Of a stretch of DNA of 64,000 bases, positions 16,063 through 26,100 are shown piece by piece. Position numbers and translations under genes: made by a program. Source of the stretch: Neobacillus niacini NBRC 15566 (lineage in GTDB: Bacteria > Bacillota > Bacilli > Bacillales > Cytobacillaceae). The notes under the pieces are model-generated. The model worked only from the letters and a program-made list of their open reading frames with translations. It was not told where the DNA came from and ran no database searches. The DNA is taken from the NCBI RefSeq assembly GCF_001591505.1, contig NZ_BCVA01000031.1, positions 1 to 64,000 of the forward strand. Reading direction: 5' to 3'. Position 1 is the stretch's first letter; each line of letters starts with the position of its first letter.

Positions 16063-18606
16063 TCACATTGGAAGGTAAGACTGAACCACCACATGATCCG
16101 GGCTTAATCCTTCTTCATCAAAAACAACAATTTCATTTTGTGCTGTTAACAACGAGGCCGGAATCTTATATTCCTCCTGCGGTCCAATGTTCCAGTACCG
16201 TCCTAAACAATGGCCATTGACCCAAAAACAACCTTTACTCATATGATCAAACCGAATTTTTACAATCGGACCGTCTTCAGGCTTCCAGTCAAAACGACTT
16301 CGATACCAGCGTGGAGAAATTGTTTGTGGATTCTCGACTGTCCATTCCTTTTCCTCATGAAGCTGAGCAAAAGATTTTGTTTTCCAATTTTTAATTTGTT
16401 CCTCTTCCTTAAATAGATAGAGATCAAACCGTCGAATACTAGAAAGATGCTGGGCGTCTAGATCGATTTCATTTTCTCCATATTGTAAGGCAGCACTAAT
16501 GTCAGCTATCCCATAGACAGCACTGTCCCTAGACCAAGCCGTTTGACTCTCCATCAACATCTTTACAGACCTTCCATTAATCTGAACCCGTGAAACACCC
16601 TCACCAACAAGAATCGCCCGGTCATAGCCGTCATTAAGGAAAGAGTTTAAAAATCCAATTCGTCCTTCAATTTCTGGAATGTTGGATAATGAGTGCCGAA
16701 CGCCACTGCCTTCCACCTGCCATCCTTCCCGTAATGATACATACCTTCCATGAAGAGCAGGTGCCTCACTCATTCCTTTTGGTTCGCCAATTGCTTCAGT
16801 AAAGTTGAACCGTCCCATATTCTGAACTAGGCAGGTTAGCGTATTCTTCCCCTTCTCAGCCGGAATATCAATCGCTGCAGCCCCGATTTTGCTAAGCTTT
16901 CCAATATATTGACCATTACAGAAAACCATGACGGGATCCTCAATTCTTGGAAAGACAATCGTCGAATGCTTTGCTTCCTCTGCATAAAATTCACTTTCAT
17001 ATCCTAAATAGCCGCTAAACTGGCCGAAGGTGCTGAAATCAAGTGGTTTTTCAGCCTCTTTTATATTTCCGCTTAAAAAACAAAGCTTTTCATCTGCCGC
17101 TTGCCACTGTAATGGTTGATAGGCAGTGCTTTTTTCCAACACTGTAACCGCATTTTCGAGCGATACTCTTGATACGATTTCAATTGAATAGCTGGTACCA
17201 TCCTCGAAGGATAGCTGTACGTTTTGGGGCTGACTTCCATGAAACAAGTGAAACGTAATGCTACCGTCTTCTTCGGTTTCAAAGCGGTTTGGCATTGGAC
17301 AATGAATTTCAGCCTTTCTAGTAAGCTGTAATTTTAATAGTGAACGCTGCCCCTCCTCATGATAGATGACCGCCTGATTGGACTCGAACCCAGTAGTCTG
17401 CCCAGTGAGCGATTGAATCGTAAACTGAGTTCCTACGTTCACATGACGAACAATCGGTAAAATCGCATTGGCCTCAATCGTAAACGGAATCATTTCCCCT
17501 TCAAGTAAAACCTGCGATTGAACTCTTTCCTGTCTATGATTCTCAATAAATAGCACTTCGCCATAAGGACTGACGAGCCGCTGGGATTTTAAATAACTAG
17601 GAAGCTTTAAATTTATACCCTCTTGCTCGGCATCTGTGAAGACCGGCTCAAGCCATTTTGTAAAGGAATGAAACCTTTTTAATACTTCATATTTTCTTGT
17701 TGGCTGTAAATATTCATCAATGGCAACGTCATAATCATACGATGTTGTAGAAAAGGTCTGTTCTCCTACTGTCCGGCCGCCCCAATGATCAAAATTGGTA
17801 CCGCCAAAATACATATAATAATTGATAGCCGTAAATCCATTACTCAGCAGCTGGTAACACTCATATTCAAGCTGCTCCGGTGTTTTTTGATCCGCTTTGT
17901 TTCCGCCCCATTGTTCAAACCAGCCAATCCAAAACTCCATAACCCCTTTCGGCTGATCAGCAAACCGTTCATCTAAAATTTCAGCGGCGTGCTTCGCACC
18001 GGACCAGAAATTGCGGAACTCCACAGCACCTTCAACCGCTCCGTAGCAGGTTACAAGCGGGACCTCGATACCTCTTTCTTTCATGTCATCCCGCAAGTAT
18101 TCCATATATTTTTTATCTGGTTTACCATAGGCCTGAAACTCATTTTCTATTTGGACCATGATGACGGTCCCGCTTTTTGTTAACTGAAATTCATCAATGA
18201 TTGGCATAACTTGATCAAAATATTTATCTACATAGTATAGAAAAAGTGGGTCAGCAGAACGATACTGAATTCCCTTTTTCGTAGAGAGCCACCAAGGTAA
18301 TCCTCCAAAATCCCATTCTGCACAAATATACGGCCCCGGTCTTGCAATCACATAAAGTCCTTTGTCAGCACATAACTGAAGAAAATACGCTAAATCCTTG
18401 TCTCCAGAGAAATCCCATTCTCCTTCATAGAATTCATGAAAATTCCACGGTATGTAAGTTTCGATTGTATTGCATCCTCCTGCTTTCGCCTTGTCTAAGA
18501 CTTCGCTCCACTCCGCTCTTGGAAGACGGAAATAATGGATGGCAGCAGATAGTATAAAGATTCTTTCATTCTGAATCTTCCAGCTCTTATTATCATAGGT
18601 AATCAT
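16063..18606 (-). CDS. Cytoplasmic GH35 beta-galactosidase
   Basis: An 847-residue glycoside hydrolase family 35 enzyme. The catalytic barrel occupies residues 1 to about 330, with the acid/base E156 in QIENEF and the nucleophile E224 in GVMEFWIGW. Beta-sandwich (jelly-roll) domains follow, including KIRFDHMSKGCFWVNGHCLGRYWNIGP near the C-terminus. There is no signal peptide, so it acts on imported sugar. Directly downstream of the importer that shares its promoter motif with GH101, it probably splits Gal-beta-1,3-GalNAc into galactose and GalNAc. GH35 includes beta-1,3-specific enzymes, but the exact linkage is inferred. GGAGG precedes the ATG. Confidence 0.92.
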   Translation of the reverse strand: MITYDNKSWKIQNERIFILSAAIHYFRLPRAEWSEVLDKAKAGGCNTIETYIPWNFHEFYEGEWDFSGDKDLAYFLQLCADKGLYVIARPGPYICAEWDFGGLPWWLSTKKGIQYRSADPLFLYYVDKYFDQVMPIIDEFQLTKSGTVIMVQIENEFQAYGKPDKKYMEYLRDDMKERGIEVPLVTCYGAVEGAVEFRNFWSGAKHAAEILDERFADQPKGVMEFWIGWFEQWGGNKADQKTPEQLEYECYQLLSNGFTAINYYMYFGGTNFDHWGGRTVGEQTFSTTSYDYDVAIDEYLQPTRKYEVLKRFHSFTKWLEPVFTDAEQEGINLKLPSYLKSQRLVSPYGEVLFIENHRQERVQSQVLLEGEMIPFTIEANAILPIVRHVNVGTQFTIQSLTGQTTGFESNQAVIYHEEGQRSLLKLQLTRKAEIHCPMPNRFETEEDGSITFHLFHGSQPQNVQLSFEDGTSYSIEIVSRVSLENAVTVLEKSTAYQPLQWQAADEKLCFLSGNIKEAEKPLDFSTFGQFSGYLGYESEFYAEEAKHSTIVFPRIEDPVMVFCNGQYIGKLSKIGAAAIDIPAEKGKNTLTCLVQNMGRFNFTEAIGEPKGMSEAPALHGRYVSLREGWQVEGSGVRHSLSNIPEIEGRIGFLNSFLNDGYDRAILVGEGVSRVQINGRSVKMLMESQTAWSRDSAVYGIADISAALQYGENEIDLDAQHLSSIRRFDLYLFKEEEQIKNWKTKSFAQLHEEKEWTVENPQTISPRWYRSRFDWKPEDGPIVKIRFDHMSKGCFWVNGHCLGRYWNIGPQEEYKIPASLLTAQNEIVVFDEEGLSPDHVVVQSYLPM

Positions 18607-18645
18607 CTAAACGCCTCCACAAATGAGTTGATTTTCAGTCGCTAT

Positions 18646-18813
18646 CTACACATATTTTCGATTGTAATCATATAGCAGCCCTAAGAGACCAGCTAATCCG
18701 AGCAACATTATGCCCAATTCAGACTTACCGACCGTCTTTTGACCAATGAAAATCAATGAAAGACAAATGATCAGAACAATGATTCTTAAGATAATGAAAA
18801 TAGCAGTTTTCAT
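18646..18813 (-). CDS. Small membrane protein, DUF6903-like
   Basis: A 55-residue microprotein with two predicted transmembrane helices (IFIILRIIVLIICLSLIFIG and LGIMLLGLAGLLGLLYDY) and a short basic tail NRKYV. The pattern resembles the DUF6903 family, small proteins often encoded beside CUT1 sugar importers. The start at 18813 has GGAGGG upstream; the longer reading from 18840 does not. It sits between the permease gene (stop 18851) and GH35 in the same operon. A helper role in the transporter complex is a guess. Confidence 0.65.
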   Translation of the reverse strand: MKTAIFIILRIIVLIICLSLIFIGQKTVGKSELGIMLLGLAGLLGLLYDYNRKYV

Positions 18814-18850
18814 TGGATAAGCCCTCCAATCTGTTTTCAATAGGGCGGTA

Positions 18851-19732
18851 TTAGTCCTTTAATCCGCCAAGGGTCATTCCTTGTGTTAATTTTTTTTGAA
18901 CGATTATATATAAAATTAAGGTTGGCAGCATAACAAGCACCATACCCGCATACATTTGTCCGTAATTAGCGGCAGATTTTTGGGCTGCCATTAAGTTCAT
19001 GAGTCCAACCGGCAATGTTTTATTTGGACCTGGAATTAAGGTTAGAGCAATAATATATTCATTCCAGAAAGCAAGAAAATTAAATAAAATAACGGCAATA
19101 ATACTTGGTCGTGCCATTGGAATCATAATTTTAAACATAGTTTTAAAATAGCCTGCACCATCGACAAGCGCCGCTTCCTCATAGGTAGAAGGCAGTGTTT
19201 GAAAATAACTCGACAACAAATAAATGGTAAAAGGGAGAGCAGTCGAGGCATAAACCACAGCTAAAATAAATATATTATCCAGCAAAAATCCATCACCAAA
19301 TTGCCCCCGTAAGAAGTTATCTCCGTCCAACAACAGTAAGAAAATGGGAACGACAATATAATTCACATTGATAAATAATCCCGCTTTAAACAAACCATTC
19401 ATGAAGTGACTGCCTCTAAAGGTGTATCTCGCAAGCACATAGGCTGCTGGCAAAGCGATGACCAATAATATGAGAAGTGCCAAAGCCGTCACGATAACAG
19501 AGTTTAACATATAGGTACCCATGTTTGCCTTTTGAAACGCATCGATGAAGTTCTGGAAATAGAAACCTTTTGGCAATGCCCAAGGGCTTCCGTAAAATTC
19601 AGAGTTTTGCTTCACAGAGGCTAAGAAAACCCAAGCTACAGGGATAATGATAGAGATGGCTAATGTAATTAGAGCGACATAGATAAACAGGCGATAAGCT
19701 GTTTCAGCACTCATTCCTTTTTGTGTTTTCAT
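18851..19732 (-). CDS. Carbohydrate ABC transporter permease (MalG type), core-1 importer
   Basis: A 293-residue permease with six transmembrane segments, the coupling motif EEAALVDGAGYFKTMFKIMIP and the MalG-type tail KLTQGMTLGGLKD. It follows its MalF-type partner by 14 nt and is followed by the microprotein and GH35. No ATPase is encoded in the operon. Substrate assignment (galacto-N-biose from mucin core 1) comes from context. Confidence 0.9.
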   Translation of the reverse strand: MKTQKGMSAETAYRLFIYVALITLAISIIIPVAWVFLASVKQNSEFYGSPWALPKGFYFQNFIDAFQKANMGTYMLNSVIVTALALLILLVIALPAAYVLARYTFRGSHFMNGLFKAGLFINVNYIVVPIFLLLLDGDNFLRGQFGDGFLLDNIFILAVVYASTALPFTIYLLSSYFQTLPSTYEEAALVDGAGYFKTMFKIMIPMARPSIIAVILFNFLAFWNEYIIALTLIPGPNKTLPVGLMNLMAAQKSAANYGQMYAGMVLVMLPTLILYIIVQKKLTQGMTLGGLKD

Positions 19733-19746
19733 CGTTCATAGACCCC

Positions 19747-20637
19747 CTAATACTCCAGTACTTCACGTTTTGTAACAAAGCTGATAATGGCAGATAATGC
19801 AAAAGAAAATAAGAAAATGACCACGCCAATGGTCATACCATAGCCATAAGATGAATTGGTGTAAGCTTGTTTATACATATAGCTTAAAAAGACTTCCGTC
19901 GATCCGTCAGGTCCGCCTCCGGTCATTGCTTGGACAAGAAGAAAGCTCAAATTAATCGTGCTAATAATGAAGAAGGTTAACGTTGTACGGATGTTATTCC
20001 AAATCAACGGTAACGTAATACTAAAAAATTGCCTGATCCGTCCAGCACCTTCCAAAGCAGATGCCTCATAAAAGCTTTCCGGAATACTTGCCATACTTGA
20101 CATGTACATCACCATATAATAGCCAATCGCCTGCCATACAAGGGCTCCACCGATGCTGTAAATGGCGATTTTTTGATTGCCGAGCCACATTTCCTGAAGT
20201 TTTTCAAGGTTAAATAAAGCAAGAAAATTATTTAACAAACCTGAGGTTGGATCATAAACAGCTGAAAAAATTCCGGCTATGACCACAATGGATAAGATAT
20301 TAGGGATATAGAAAATAATCCGAAAAAAGCTGTTGCCTTTCATTTTTTCTCTTGTAAGCAATGCAGCAAACAGGATTGCCACCATCATCGTGATGATTGT
20401 GACAATAACAATCAATACAATACTGTTTTGAAGAGATCGAATGAAATTCATATCATTCCATAAGATTTTGAAGTTATCGAACCCGACAAAAACCTTATTG
20501 TTAGAAAACCCGCCCCACTTATACAAGGACATTCTAAATACCTCAATGGTAGGGAAAATCATAAATATCGATAACAAAAGCACTGCGGGTGCCGTACAAG
20601 TAAAGATAAATATCCTTTTTTCTGTTGTTTTATTCAT
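19747..20637 (-). CDS. Carbohydrate ABC transporter permease (MalF type), core-1 importer
   Basis: A 296-residue permease with a short N-terminus, six membrane segments and the coupling motif YEASALEGAGRIRQFFSITLP. An ATG at 20637 is preceded by GAGGTGATAG, which makes it a better start than the GTG at 20646 inside that site. It is separated from the binding-protein gene by a 12-bp-stem hairpin. Confidence 0.9.
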   Translation of the reverse strand: MNKTTEKRIFIFTCTAPAVLLLSIFMIFPTIEVFRMSLYKWGGFSNNKVFVGFDNFKILWNDMNFIRSLQNSIVLIVIVTIITMMVAILFAALLTREKMKGNSFFRIIFYIPNILSIVVIAGIFSAVYDPTSGLLNNFLALFNLEKLQEMWLGNQKIAIYSIGGALVWQAIGYYMVMYMSSMASIPESFYEASALEGAGRIRQFFSITLPLIWNNIRTTLTFFIISTINLSFLLVQAMTGGGPDGSTEVFLSYMYKQAYTNSSYGYGMTIGVVIFLFSFALSAIISFVTKREVLEY

Positions 20638-20659
20638 CACTATCACCTCAGCTAATAAA

Positions 20660-20691
20660 TATAACGGTGAGGCAGTTTACTCACCGTTATA
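20660..20691 (-). terminator. Intercistronic hairpin after binding-protein gene 2
   Basis: TATAACGGTGAG (20660-20671) and CTCACCGTTATA (20680-20691) form a perfect 12-bp stem with an 8-nt loop, between the binding-protein stop and the permease start. It lacks a T-run, so it is more likely a processing or stability element than a full terminator. Confidence 0.6.
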
Positions 20692-20714
20692 TAAGTGAAA
20701 ACTATAAAACTAGT

Positions 20715-22052
20715 TTATTTTAACGCTGACCGCAATTGATCACTCACTTTTTCAACTGCTTTTTGCCAGTCTTTTACGTTTTTATCTCCGGAAACAATAC
20801 TGTCAATCGTTCTAAATAATGTATCTGCCATGCTGACACCCTCTACAGCTTCTGTTGTGGCAAAACCACCCATACCAGCTTTTGCGCCTGAATCATAAAT
20901 ACTATAGAAAAGCTTATTGTCTCCTGTTAACTTTTCAGAGATGCCTTCAATTGGCTGAATCGCTCCAGCCTCAGCAAAAATGTCGGCTGCTTCATCCGAA
21001 TAAACATACGTCATGAACTCCTTCGCTGCCTCTTTGTTTTTAGCTGCTGATGGGACCCACATTTGTTCGAAGAAGGTGAAAGCGTAACGGTCTCCGTTAT
21101 CCTCAATAGCTGGTAAAGCCGTCATCCCCCACTCAAAGCCATCCGCTCTAGGCGCTTCAGCCATTTCACCAACGACCCATGTTCCATTTGGCATGAATAG
21201 TGCTTTGTTATCTAGAATTAATTGTTGGTTTTTCGTATAGTCTTTGTCGTTGGCGTTAGCAACCGTTGTTGGTTCTGTGTACTTTGCCAATTTACCGACA
21301 ATTTCAAAGGCTTTTGTTGCTTCTGAAGATTCCCAGACACCATCTTCATAATTCATCGCTTTATTGTATAAGTCAGGTCCTCCCGCTTCTAATAGTAAGG
21401 AGAAGAAAAATGCGTCAAAATAACCGGTTGTAGGATACGTGAATAAAGCAATTCCTTCTGCTTTCGCCTTTTCACCCAGTGCCCACATCTCATCCCAAGT
21501 CTTCGGTACTTCCCAGCCTTTTTCCTTTAATAAATTGGCATTATAGAACAACCCAGTTGGACTGTAGAACATGGGTGCCATATAAGTTTTGCCGTCATTA
21601 TACGGGCTGGTTGCCAGCGTATCCGTAAAACCTGGTACCAACTTATCCTTAACTTTGACATCCTCACCATAAACGTTCATATCCAAAACACCAGTGATAT
21701 CTTCTAATGCTTTATCTTTGATTAGATTTTCGGTTAGTGCCAGCTTTCTTCCGGTTGCCAATAATACCACGTCAGGATAATTTCCCGCTTTCATATTTGG
21801 GCTGATAACATCCTCGAGATTTTTATCCACGGTTAATTCCACATCGATTTCCGGATTTGCCGCTTCATAGGCGTCGATCACTTTGGTCCACATATCACTG
21901 CCATATGCCGATTCTAGAGCCGCTACATGGAGGGTTTGTTTTTCACCTGAGGTTTCTCCGCCACTCGAATTATCAACCTTACTACTTTGACAAGCTATTA
22001 AACTAACAGATAACAATGCTGACATCCCTGCTAACAAAACTTTCTTTTTCAT
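20715..22052 (-). CDS. Sugar ABC transporter substrate-binding lipoprotein, core-1 importer
   Basis: A 445-residue extracellular solute-binding protein. The lipobox LSVSLIAC puts the acylated Cys at about residue 21. The mature part has LHVAALESAYGSDMWTKVIDAYE and a C-terminal half with EAAKEFMTYVYSDEAADIFAEAGAIQP. First gene of an operon continuing through two permeases, a microprotein and GH35. It is divergent from the AraC gene; the gap contains a promoter-like pair (TTGTGT and TATACT on the minus strand, 17-bp spacing), a cre-like site and the AraC-type box that recurs before GH101. Confidence 0.92.
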   Translation of the reverse strand: MKKKVLLAGMSALLSVSLIACQSSKVDNSSGGETSGEKQTLHVAALESAYGSDMWTKVIDAYEAANPEIDVELTVDKNLEDVISPNMKAGNYPDVVLLATGRKLALTENLIKDKALEDITGVLDMNVYGEDVKVKDKLVPGFTDTLATSPYNDGKTYMAPMFYSPTGLFYNANLLKEKGWEVPKTWDEMWALGEKAKAEGIALFTYPTTGYFDAFFFSLLLEAGGPDLYNKAMNYEDGVWESSEATKAFEIVGKLAKYTEPTTVANANDKDYTKNQQLILDNKALFMPNGTWVVGEMAEAPRADGFEWGMTALPAIEDNGDRYAFTFFEQMWVPSAAKNKEAAKEFMTYVYSDEAADIFAEAGAIQPIEGISEKLTGDNKLFYSIYDSGAKAGMGGFATTEAVEGVSMADTLFRTIDSIVSGDKNVKDWQKAVEKVSDQLRSALK

Positions 22053-22100
22053 CTTGCTCGTCCCCCTCGTTTTTGATTTTATAGCTAAAGTATAGTGATG

Positions 22101-22114
22101 AAAAAACGCTTACA
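22101..22114. promoter_or_regulatory. cre-like site in the core-1 importer promoter
   Basis: AAAAAACGCTTACA agrees with the cre consensus at 12 of 14 positions and lies across the spacer and -35 region of the predicted minus-strand promoter (-35 at 22117-22112, -10 at 22094-22089). This placement fits CcpA repression. Confidence 0.4.
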
Positions 22115-22166
22115 CAATAAACATCTTGTTCAGTTTTTTAGATATCTTGCTTTCCGTTGTAATAAT
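22113..22166. promoter_or_regulatory. AraC-type box A, shared with the GH101 promoter
   Basis: This 54-bp element between the AraC gene and the importer operon matches 27160-27213 at roughly three quarters of positions, including an identical CACAATAAACAT start and TTTTTAGA centre. Inside it, ATCTTG at 22122-22127 and at 22144-22149 form a direct repeat spaced 22 bp, about two helical turns. It abuts the predicted -35 element of the importer promoter, the usual place for an AraC-family activator. Confidence 0.6.
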
Positions 22167-22222
22167 TCACTAAAAATTCTATACTTTAAGAGAGAAGCTT
22201 GCTTGATAAAGGAGGGAAACAT

Positions 22223-23089
22223 TTGTCTAATGATATTTATGAGGTTCCGCAATCGAAACGAGGTCATCTTCCTGTAAAACTCCTCTATGTAACAAAATCT
22301 AAATATGATAAAGATTGGCACAGTACCAATCATACTCATCACTTTACCGAACTCTTGTATATTACCAAGGGCAGAGGGACTTTTGTTTATTCCAATAAAG
22401 AAGTTCCTATTAAGGAACATGATTTGATTGTCATTAACCCAAATATCGAACACACAGAAAAGTCCGGTTCCGATTACCCGCTCGAATATATTGCACTTGG
22501 AATCCAGGGTCTTGCCTTTTCATCCCCTGATGATCCATGTTTACAAGTTACATTTTTCAATTATAAACAGGAACATAAAGTCTATCTCTCTTACCTGTAC
22601 GAATTAATAGAGGAAGTGGAAAGCCAAAAAGAAGATTATGAGTTGATTATTCAAAACATAGTAGAAATATTACTGCTGAAGATGATGAGGAAAAAGGCGT
22701 TTAACATGGAGAAAACCTCTTCGGAAAAAATCAGTAAAGATGTCGCCTTTGTCAAAAATTATATTAAGCAGCACTTTCGAGAAGAAATTAATTTGGATAC
22801 TTTAGCAGAGGTTGGTCATATCAATAAATACTACCTTGCCCATTCCTTTAAAAAAGCATTCGGCGTTTCACCAATTGAATACTTAATTCAAATCCGTATC
22901 CGGGAGAGTAAAATATTATTAGAAACTACCAACTACCCAATTTCTAATATATCGGCCTTTATTGGGTTTTCCTCCCAGTCCTTTTTTGCACAATCCTTTA
23001 AACGGGTAACGAATCTTTCTCCTTCACAATACCGCAATGCCCAGAATTCAAAAAAAGGTAAAACTAGAAAATCCAAATCGAGTAAATGA
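22223..23089 (+). CDS. AraC-family regulator with cupin sensor domain
   Basis: A 288-residue activator. An N-terminal cupin-like sugar-binding half (HTHHFTELLYITKGRG, EHDLIVINPNIEHTE) is followed by a C-terminal pair of helix-turn-helices (VKNYIKQHFREEINLDTLAEVG, then SNISAFIGFSSQSFFAQSFKR). The TTG at 22223 follows GGAGGG by 6 nt; an earlier in-frame TTG at 22199 is upstream of that site. It is divergent from the core-1 importer. The box it probably binds recurs upstream of GH101, which suggests one regulon for release and uptake. Confidence 0.9.
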   Translation: MSNDIYEVPQSKRGHLPVKLLYVTKSKYDKDWHSTNHTHHFTELLYITKGRGTFVYSNKEVPIKEHDLIVINPNIEHTEKSGSDYPLEYIALGIQGLAFSSPDDPCLQVTFFNYKQEHKVYLSYLYELIEEVESQKEDYELIIQNIVEILLLKMMRKKAFNMEKTSSEKISKDVAFVKNYIKQHFREEINLDTLAEVGHINKYYLAHSFKKAFGVSPIEYLIQIRIRESKILLETTNYPISNISAFIGFSSQSFFAQSFKRVTNLSPSQYRNAQNSKKGKTRKSKSSK

Positions 23090-23102
23090 AAACTTACTAT
23101 TC

Positions 23103-23142
23103 AAAAAGACGATTCGGTGTTACCTTCCGAATCGTCTTTTTT
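23103..23142. terminator. Bidirectional terminator between AraC and GH101 genes
   Basis: AAAAGACGATTCGG (23104-23117) and CCGAATCGTCTTTT (23127-23140) form a perfect 14-bp stem with A- and T-runs on either side. It serves the two converging genes. Confidence 0.9.
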
Positions 23143-23159
23143 GTAAATCAGATCTTTTC

Positions 23160-26100
23160 CTAATTTCCTGCGGTGACAGGCACCTGTTCAATTCGAAGAT
23201 TATCTAAAATAAATGTTCCTGCCCCAGTATCTCCATTCAAACCAGTTCCATCACTGAAAATTCCAATATATGTTTGCCCATTCAGAGAACCAGTGACAGT
23301 AAATTCAGCCGTTTTGGTCTCAGTCGATGCCGGCAGTGTAGTGTTTGTAGTCAAACCTTTTGCTGCAGAAATATCCCGCACATCAATTTCCTCATCGCCA
23401 GAGATGATACGATAAGAATTAGCTGTTGTTTGATAGTCAAAGGAAACTTTATAGGTTACTCCCGGTTCAAAGCGGAAGTGTTGCGGAATGGTGCGATACA
23501 CTAACCCTTTGTTTCCTGTGTTCACTTTAACCGACCATTTACCTTTTATAACATCATCTACTAATTTTTTGCCTGCCCATCCCTTTTGTGTATATGGAGC
23601 GTGTAATTCAGACAAATGAATTCTGTTGTCTTCTACCCCTTCTGTATTACCAATCACGAATGGGTAGATTCCTTGTACGACCGATTCAAAATCTTGTTCA
23701 AAGACTGTTGATGATACCTCGTTTTTCAACGTTTTTTGAACCACTCGGATGTCATCAAACCTTGTATTTCCTTCTCCTGCCTCCCGGCTGAGCGTTAATT
23801 TTGCTGTTTTAGATACAGCCGTAAAGCTTACTTGAATCCTTTGCATTTTGCTAGTATATCCATCATTGGAAGCGTGTGAGTCTGCTTTAACGTAGTTCTT
23901 TTGCAGGCTGCGCAGTGTGTAATTACTGACATCCTTCTCCCCGCCTGTTACTTGGATTCCAGCCTTAACATCACTGTTATTCTCAATATACACCTCTGCC
24001 ACATAATCCTTGCCAGGTTCAAGGTCTGTAATCGTACGGCTAACAGTTGTAAAGTCTGATGGACTTTCCATATTCAAGTAATAGTCGCCGCTGCTTAAAT
24101 TACGTGCATTTCCTGTTTGATTCGTTCTTATCACACTAACAGCTTCTTTGTTTCCAGCCACTTTTGTATATTCATCTTTTACGGTTCCTGAATTAAATCC
24201 TGTGTCATAGACTTGAGCACCCTTGCTCCAGTCGTCAACTTGCAGTCCCTTGCCCTTTTTATCTGGAACAATAATATATGGAGTGGCTGCTTCCGCAGTC
24301 AATGTCACCTGATTATTTTCCACCTTGACTTTCTGTACATCTGTTCGACCTTGATCGGTTAGTTTATAGACATATACTTTAGATGTACCGGCATATTCGT
24401 TTGGAAGTGTCCAAGTCGTTGTCCCGCCTTCCAAATTCCAGTGATAGAGTTTTTCAGAATCCGGAGTTGTTTTTTCAAAATCTTGTTCTACCCATGGAAT
24501 CAGATAGGAATGCCCATCCAGAACAACATTGCCATTAAGGGTAATGATACGTTCTCTAGAATTGTCTTTTCTAGTTACAACCACTACATCACCGTTACTT
24601 GGATCTGTTAATTTAATCTCTTTTTCCAAGTTCGTTTTTTGTTTGTCACCTTCTACATTTGTCCAATCCGTAACATAATATTTTTGTAGAAATTTAGTTG
24701 GTACATTGGTGTCAAACGTCATTCGGATAAATTGATCAAAGTTTTTATCTGACTGCCATCCCTCGAAACCGGCTAATTCAAATCCGCCAAGTAATGGATG
24801 ATCTGCCGTACCGCCTGCTTCAGGCCAATTCAACACCCATGAATCCTTTTGATGGTTACTGATAAAACGAAGTACCTCTGAGTTGATCCCTTTGCTGGCA
24901 GGTCCGCCATAGTTCTTATCTGTAGCCCAGTGCTGCCAAGTTGAATAATTGGCTACTGACGTTCCAAACTCTGTTGTTACCCTCCAGCCACGGTCAATAA
25001 ATTGCTCTGAGATTCGATTGGATTCCCACTGATCTTGATACCATACATCTAAATAGACGAAATCAAGACCCGGTGCCGCAGCTTTTAATTCGTCTAGTCT
25101 TTTTGCACGTGTTCCTGAGTACAAATCTCTTAATTTATTGATGGTATAAGATTGATCTAACCAGCCCCAGCCTCTTGAATTGGGACCGTCAATAAAATCA
25201 TCGCTGAAAGCCTTCGCTTCAGGATAAGTTTCTTGAGCATTAATATGGACCCCAAATTCAGAATTGTACTTGTGACCTTCTTCAATTAAAGTTTTTAAAT
25301 CAGCCGCACCGCCGATTCGTTCACCAACATCACCGTAATCCGGATGCGCGCTGTCATGACCTTCATTTCCATAGCCTTTCAACAGTACAGCCTGCCCTAA
25401 TCCATCTGTAGCAAGTGCTACCTTTTTTACATTATCTAATGTTTTTAAGAATGGCTGTTGTGCTTGTGATCCAAAGTTCATTGCAATCCGTGTGCCGACA
25501 ATATTGTTTACATTGTTCGACCCAGGAATATCCTGCATGATATCACGGTAAACAATCGCACCGTCCTGCCAGTCAACTTCCTGATCATGATTGGCATCTT
25601 CTGCGATGGCAATTTTCACAGTCGGTTTTTCAGACTGCGGCTTCGGCATAAACTCTCTCTGGTAATAGAGCAAACTAGAACCGATACCAACGGCTTTCGT
25701 GCCATCTTCATTCTGATAACGATTCGCAACTAAGTTACGATAGCCATTGACCTCTGAATTAGACCATACACCTGCACTCAATGTGTCGGTTGATAGGAAC
25801 GCAGTATAATATCTTTCTGAAGTTCCAATGCCTCCCATGGATGCATCGACAGAAACATCGACATCTCCTGGTTTGGTAACATCGCTGCTAAGATTCGTTA
25901 ATTTGGCTTTCGCATTGGTTTGGGACGAATCGACCGAGATAAAGTTCAAATCAGCCAATTCAACACTTTCAATTTTTGCACTATCGGCATTATTGATTTC
26001 TTCAAAGGTATAAATGACTTGATTATGTTTAACCTTTAATGACACTTTAAAAACAGCATCAAGTTTTTCCCATTCATCCTTCACTTTTAATGTATAAAGT

